IMG/VR virus record: IMGVR_UViG_3300048554_000066
Location: 1 to 22,078 of that record
Length of the DNA: 22,078 nt
Strand: one strand, 5' to 3'
DNA from: a virus
The notes beneath the pieces are model-generated. The model saw nothing but the letters and a program-made list of their open reading frames with translations. It made no database searches and was not told where the DNA came from. Below are positions 21,084 to 22,078 of this stretch, one piece after another (the stretch's first letter is position 1; each line of letters starts with the position of its first letter). The position numbers were made by a program, and so were the translations under genes.

Positions 21084-21664
21084 AATTGAACAGTGCGCTT
21101 AACGATTTTCGCAAGGCGGCAACCGTTGGCAAGTCTGGTAAAAACCCGATGTTTAAAAGCCAGTATAGCACGCTGGGCGATGTGCTAACTGCATTGAACG
21201 GCATTGCTGATTACGGGCTGTCATTTCAACAGTTCTTTAGTGACGACTGCATCGTGACGGTTGTGGCGCACGTTGAAACGAACGAACAGTTCACCAGTGC
21301 AATACCAGTGCGGCCAGAAAAGAACACGCCGCAGTCATATATCAGTTGCGTGACATATTTACGCCGCGCAAGTTTGATGACGATGTTTGGATTGAATGCC
21401 GATGATGATGATGGTAACTTAGCATCTGGTTCTGGCGCGTTTCCCTCCCGTTCGCAGCCTAAACCAAAGAGGCCAGTCGTTGCATCCACTCCGGCGGCTG
21501 GCCTCGCCTCCAACGATGTTTTATCTGAAAAATTAGATGCCTGTGCAAGTGTGCGTGATGTCAACGCGCTTTACACAACGCTTTATGGTGCAAGCGGCAT
21601 AAAAGCACCAGACGATCAAATTGCAATGTTTAGCAAACGGAAGGAAGAACTGCAAAATGACTGA
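21071..21664 (+). CDS. ERF-family single-strand annealing protein
   Basis: This 197-residue protein is taken from ATG 21071. ATG 21080, which makes an ATGA overlap with the exonuclease stop, is almost as good. The frame start at 21047 was rejected. It shows ERF family marks: LNSALNDFRKAATVG then NPMFKSQYSTLGDVLTALN..ADYGLSF, and SYISCVTYLRRASLMTMFGLNADDDDGN, with the acidic run before a linker. The middle linker is Pro/Ser-rich (SRSQPKPKRPVVASTPAAG). The C-terminal part (SEKLDACASVRDVNALYTTL) is a small helical domain seen on other recombinase annealers. ERF proteins pair complementary single strands, here made by the adjacent exonuclease. It overlaps both neighbours. Confidence 0.86.
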   Translation: MENMKLNSALNDFRKAATVGKSGKNPMFKSQYSTLGDVLTALNGIADYGLSFQQFFSDDCIVTVVAHVETNEQFTSAIPVRPEKNTPQSYISCVTYLRRASLMTMFGLNADDDDGNLASGSGAFPSRSQPKPKRPVVASTPAAGLASNDVLSEKLDACASVRDVNALYTTLYGASGIKAPDDQIAMFSKRKEELQND

Positions 21665-21908
21665 ATATGATAACACTAATCGCGGCGCGATTTTTAAGAA
21701 CAACGACAAGACCGCCGAAAATCAGCCGGATTATACCGGCAAGATTAACGTGGATGGCGTTGAAAAGCGGATTGCGCTTTGGATACGGGAAAGCGCAGCG
21801 GGCAATAAATATATGTCAGCTTCGATCAGCGATCCAATGCCACCAAAAGAACAGGATGCGCCACGCGCAGAACAAATGCAGCCTTTAGCAGATGCGATCC
21901 CGTTCTAA
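21657..21908 (+). CDS. Small SSB-like protein with a DAIPF tail
   Basis: This 83-residue protein starts at ATG 21657, overlapping the annealase stop by 8 bases (ATGACTGA), with AAGGAAG upstream. The sequence NRGAIFKNNDKTAENQPDYTGKINVDGVEKRIALWIRESAAGNKYMSASISDP is a short beta-rich unit. It ends in PLADAIPF. A terminal acidic-to-IPF tail is the SSB C-terminal tip signature (DDDIPF in E. coli SSB), which docks partner proteins. The place after exonuclease and annealase supports a single-strand binding or partner role. It is far shorter than a normal SSB. No homology was checked. Confidence 0.62.
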   Translation: MTEYDNTNRGAIFKNNDKTAENQPDYTGKINVDGVEKRIALWIRESAAGNKYMSASISDPMPPKEQDAPRAEQMQPLADAIPF

Positions 21909-22078
21909 GAAAAAAATAACCTATGCACCGGCCTCTAATGCTTTGGGTCGGTGCGTATGGTGCGACAAGACCCTGCGCCTTAGTGATCCAGATTGGGTTG
22001 TTGATGGCGGCAAACAAACACTGCATCTTGGATGCTTTCGCGAAATATTGGATATTTTAAATGCAAATCGAAAAGAAC
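21892..22078 (+). CDS. Zinc-binding protein, partial (runs off the right edge)
   Basis: An open frame from ATG 21892 continues to the end of the window (62 complete codons). It overlaps the previous stop by 17 bases. It starts MRSRSKKKITYAPASN and contains a CxxC (CVWCDK) and HLGC (LHLGCF), a likely zinc site of four ligands, in a short protein of basic N-terminus. The continuation is helical (REILDILNANRKE). It appears to belong to the same recombination operon. A CxxC/HxxC treble-clef-like fold is possible, but the C-terminus is missing. No good ribosome binding site is seen; translation is probably coupled. Confidence 0.65.
   Translation, partial: MRSRSKKKITYAPASNALGRCVWCDKTLRLSDPDWVVDGGKQTLHLGCFREILDILNANRKE

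Noticed and set aside
1-22078. tRNA genes, insertion sequences, integrase and attachment sites
   Set aside because: I looked for these by eye on both strands and saw no cloverleaf-like sequence, transposase or integrase motif; weak cases could be missed without a search tool.

Overview
The window is part of a tailed-phage (siphovirus, lambda-like) genome or prophage. The evidence is a gpA-type terminase, a lambda-type portal, an HK97-fold capsid fused to its protease, a gpFII/gpU/major-tail-protein series, a tail assembly chaperone with a frameshift site, a tape measure protein and a gpJ-like tip protein. No bacterial chromosomal gene, integrase, CI-type repressor, tRNA, CRISPR array or insertion sequence was seen. 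The style of the genes (DUF2163-like tail-tip protein, the paired N-termini of the fibre proteins) resembles uncultured marine phages of alphaproteobacteria. A lipoprotein fits a Gram-negative host. The host assignment is inference.

Layout. Positions 1-15658 (minus strand, transcribed right to left) hold the packaging, head and tail operon in near-lambda order: terS, terL, gpW-like protein, portal, protease-capsid, two small proteins, gpFII-like, gpU-like, tail tube, tail chaperone with -1 frameshift, tape measure, distal-tail protein, DUF2163-like, a cysteine-peptidase-like protein, tip protein and two fibre proteins. The last fibre gene runs off the left edge. A GC-rich palindrome and two 17-bp repeats just upstream of terS form a cos-like region. 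Positions 15733-17947 (minus) hold a gpZ-like protein, two tiny zinc proteins, an HNH endonuclease, a 38-residue membrane peptide, a lipoprotein and one unknown. This group starts at a recognisable promoter and strong ribosome binding site. Positions 18048-20132 (minus) hold an early operon: a PD-(D/E)XK nuclease, an unknown, a second PD-(D/E)XK-like protein, a DUF6378-like protein and a lambda-O-like replication protein. The last gene carries an iteron array and AT-rich tract inside its coding sequence, the same arrangement as lambda ori. Positions 20235-22078 (plus, divergent) hold a recombination operon: a RecB/Cas4-like exonuclease, an ERF annealing protein, a small SSB-like protein and a partial zinc-binding protein at the right edge.

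Nearly all genes are packed with ATGA, TAATG or 8-20 base overlaps, so translational coupling is likely throughout. Several genes are too short or too open-ended for a simple ORF scan: the two edge-truncated genes, a 51-residue zinc protein, a 38-residue membrane peptide and the 49-residue frameshift extension of the tail chaperone. Overall this is a recognisable phage. The most notable items are the frameshift cassette, the replication origin nested in the O-like gene, and the cos-like region.
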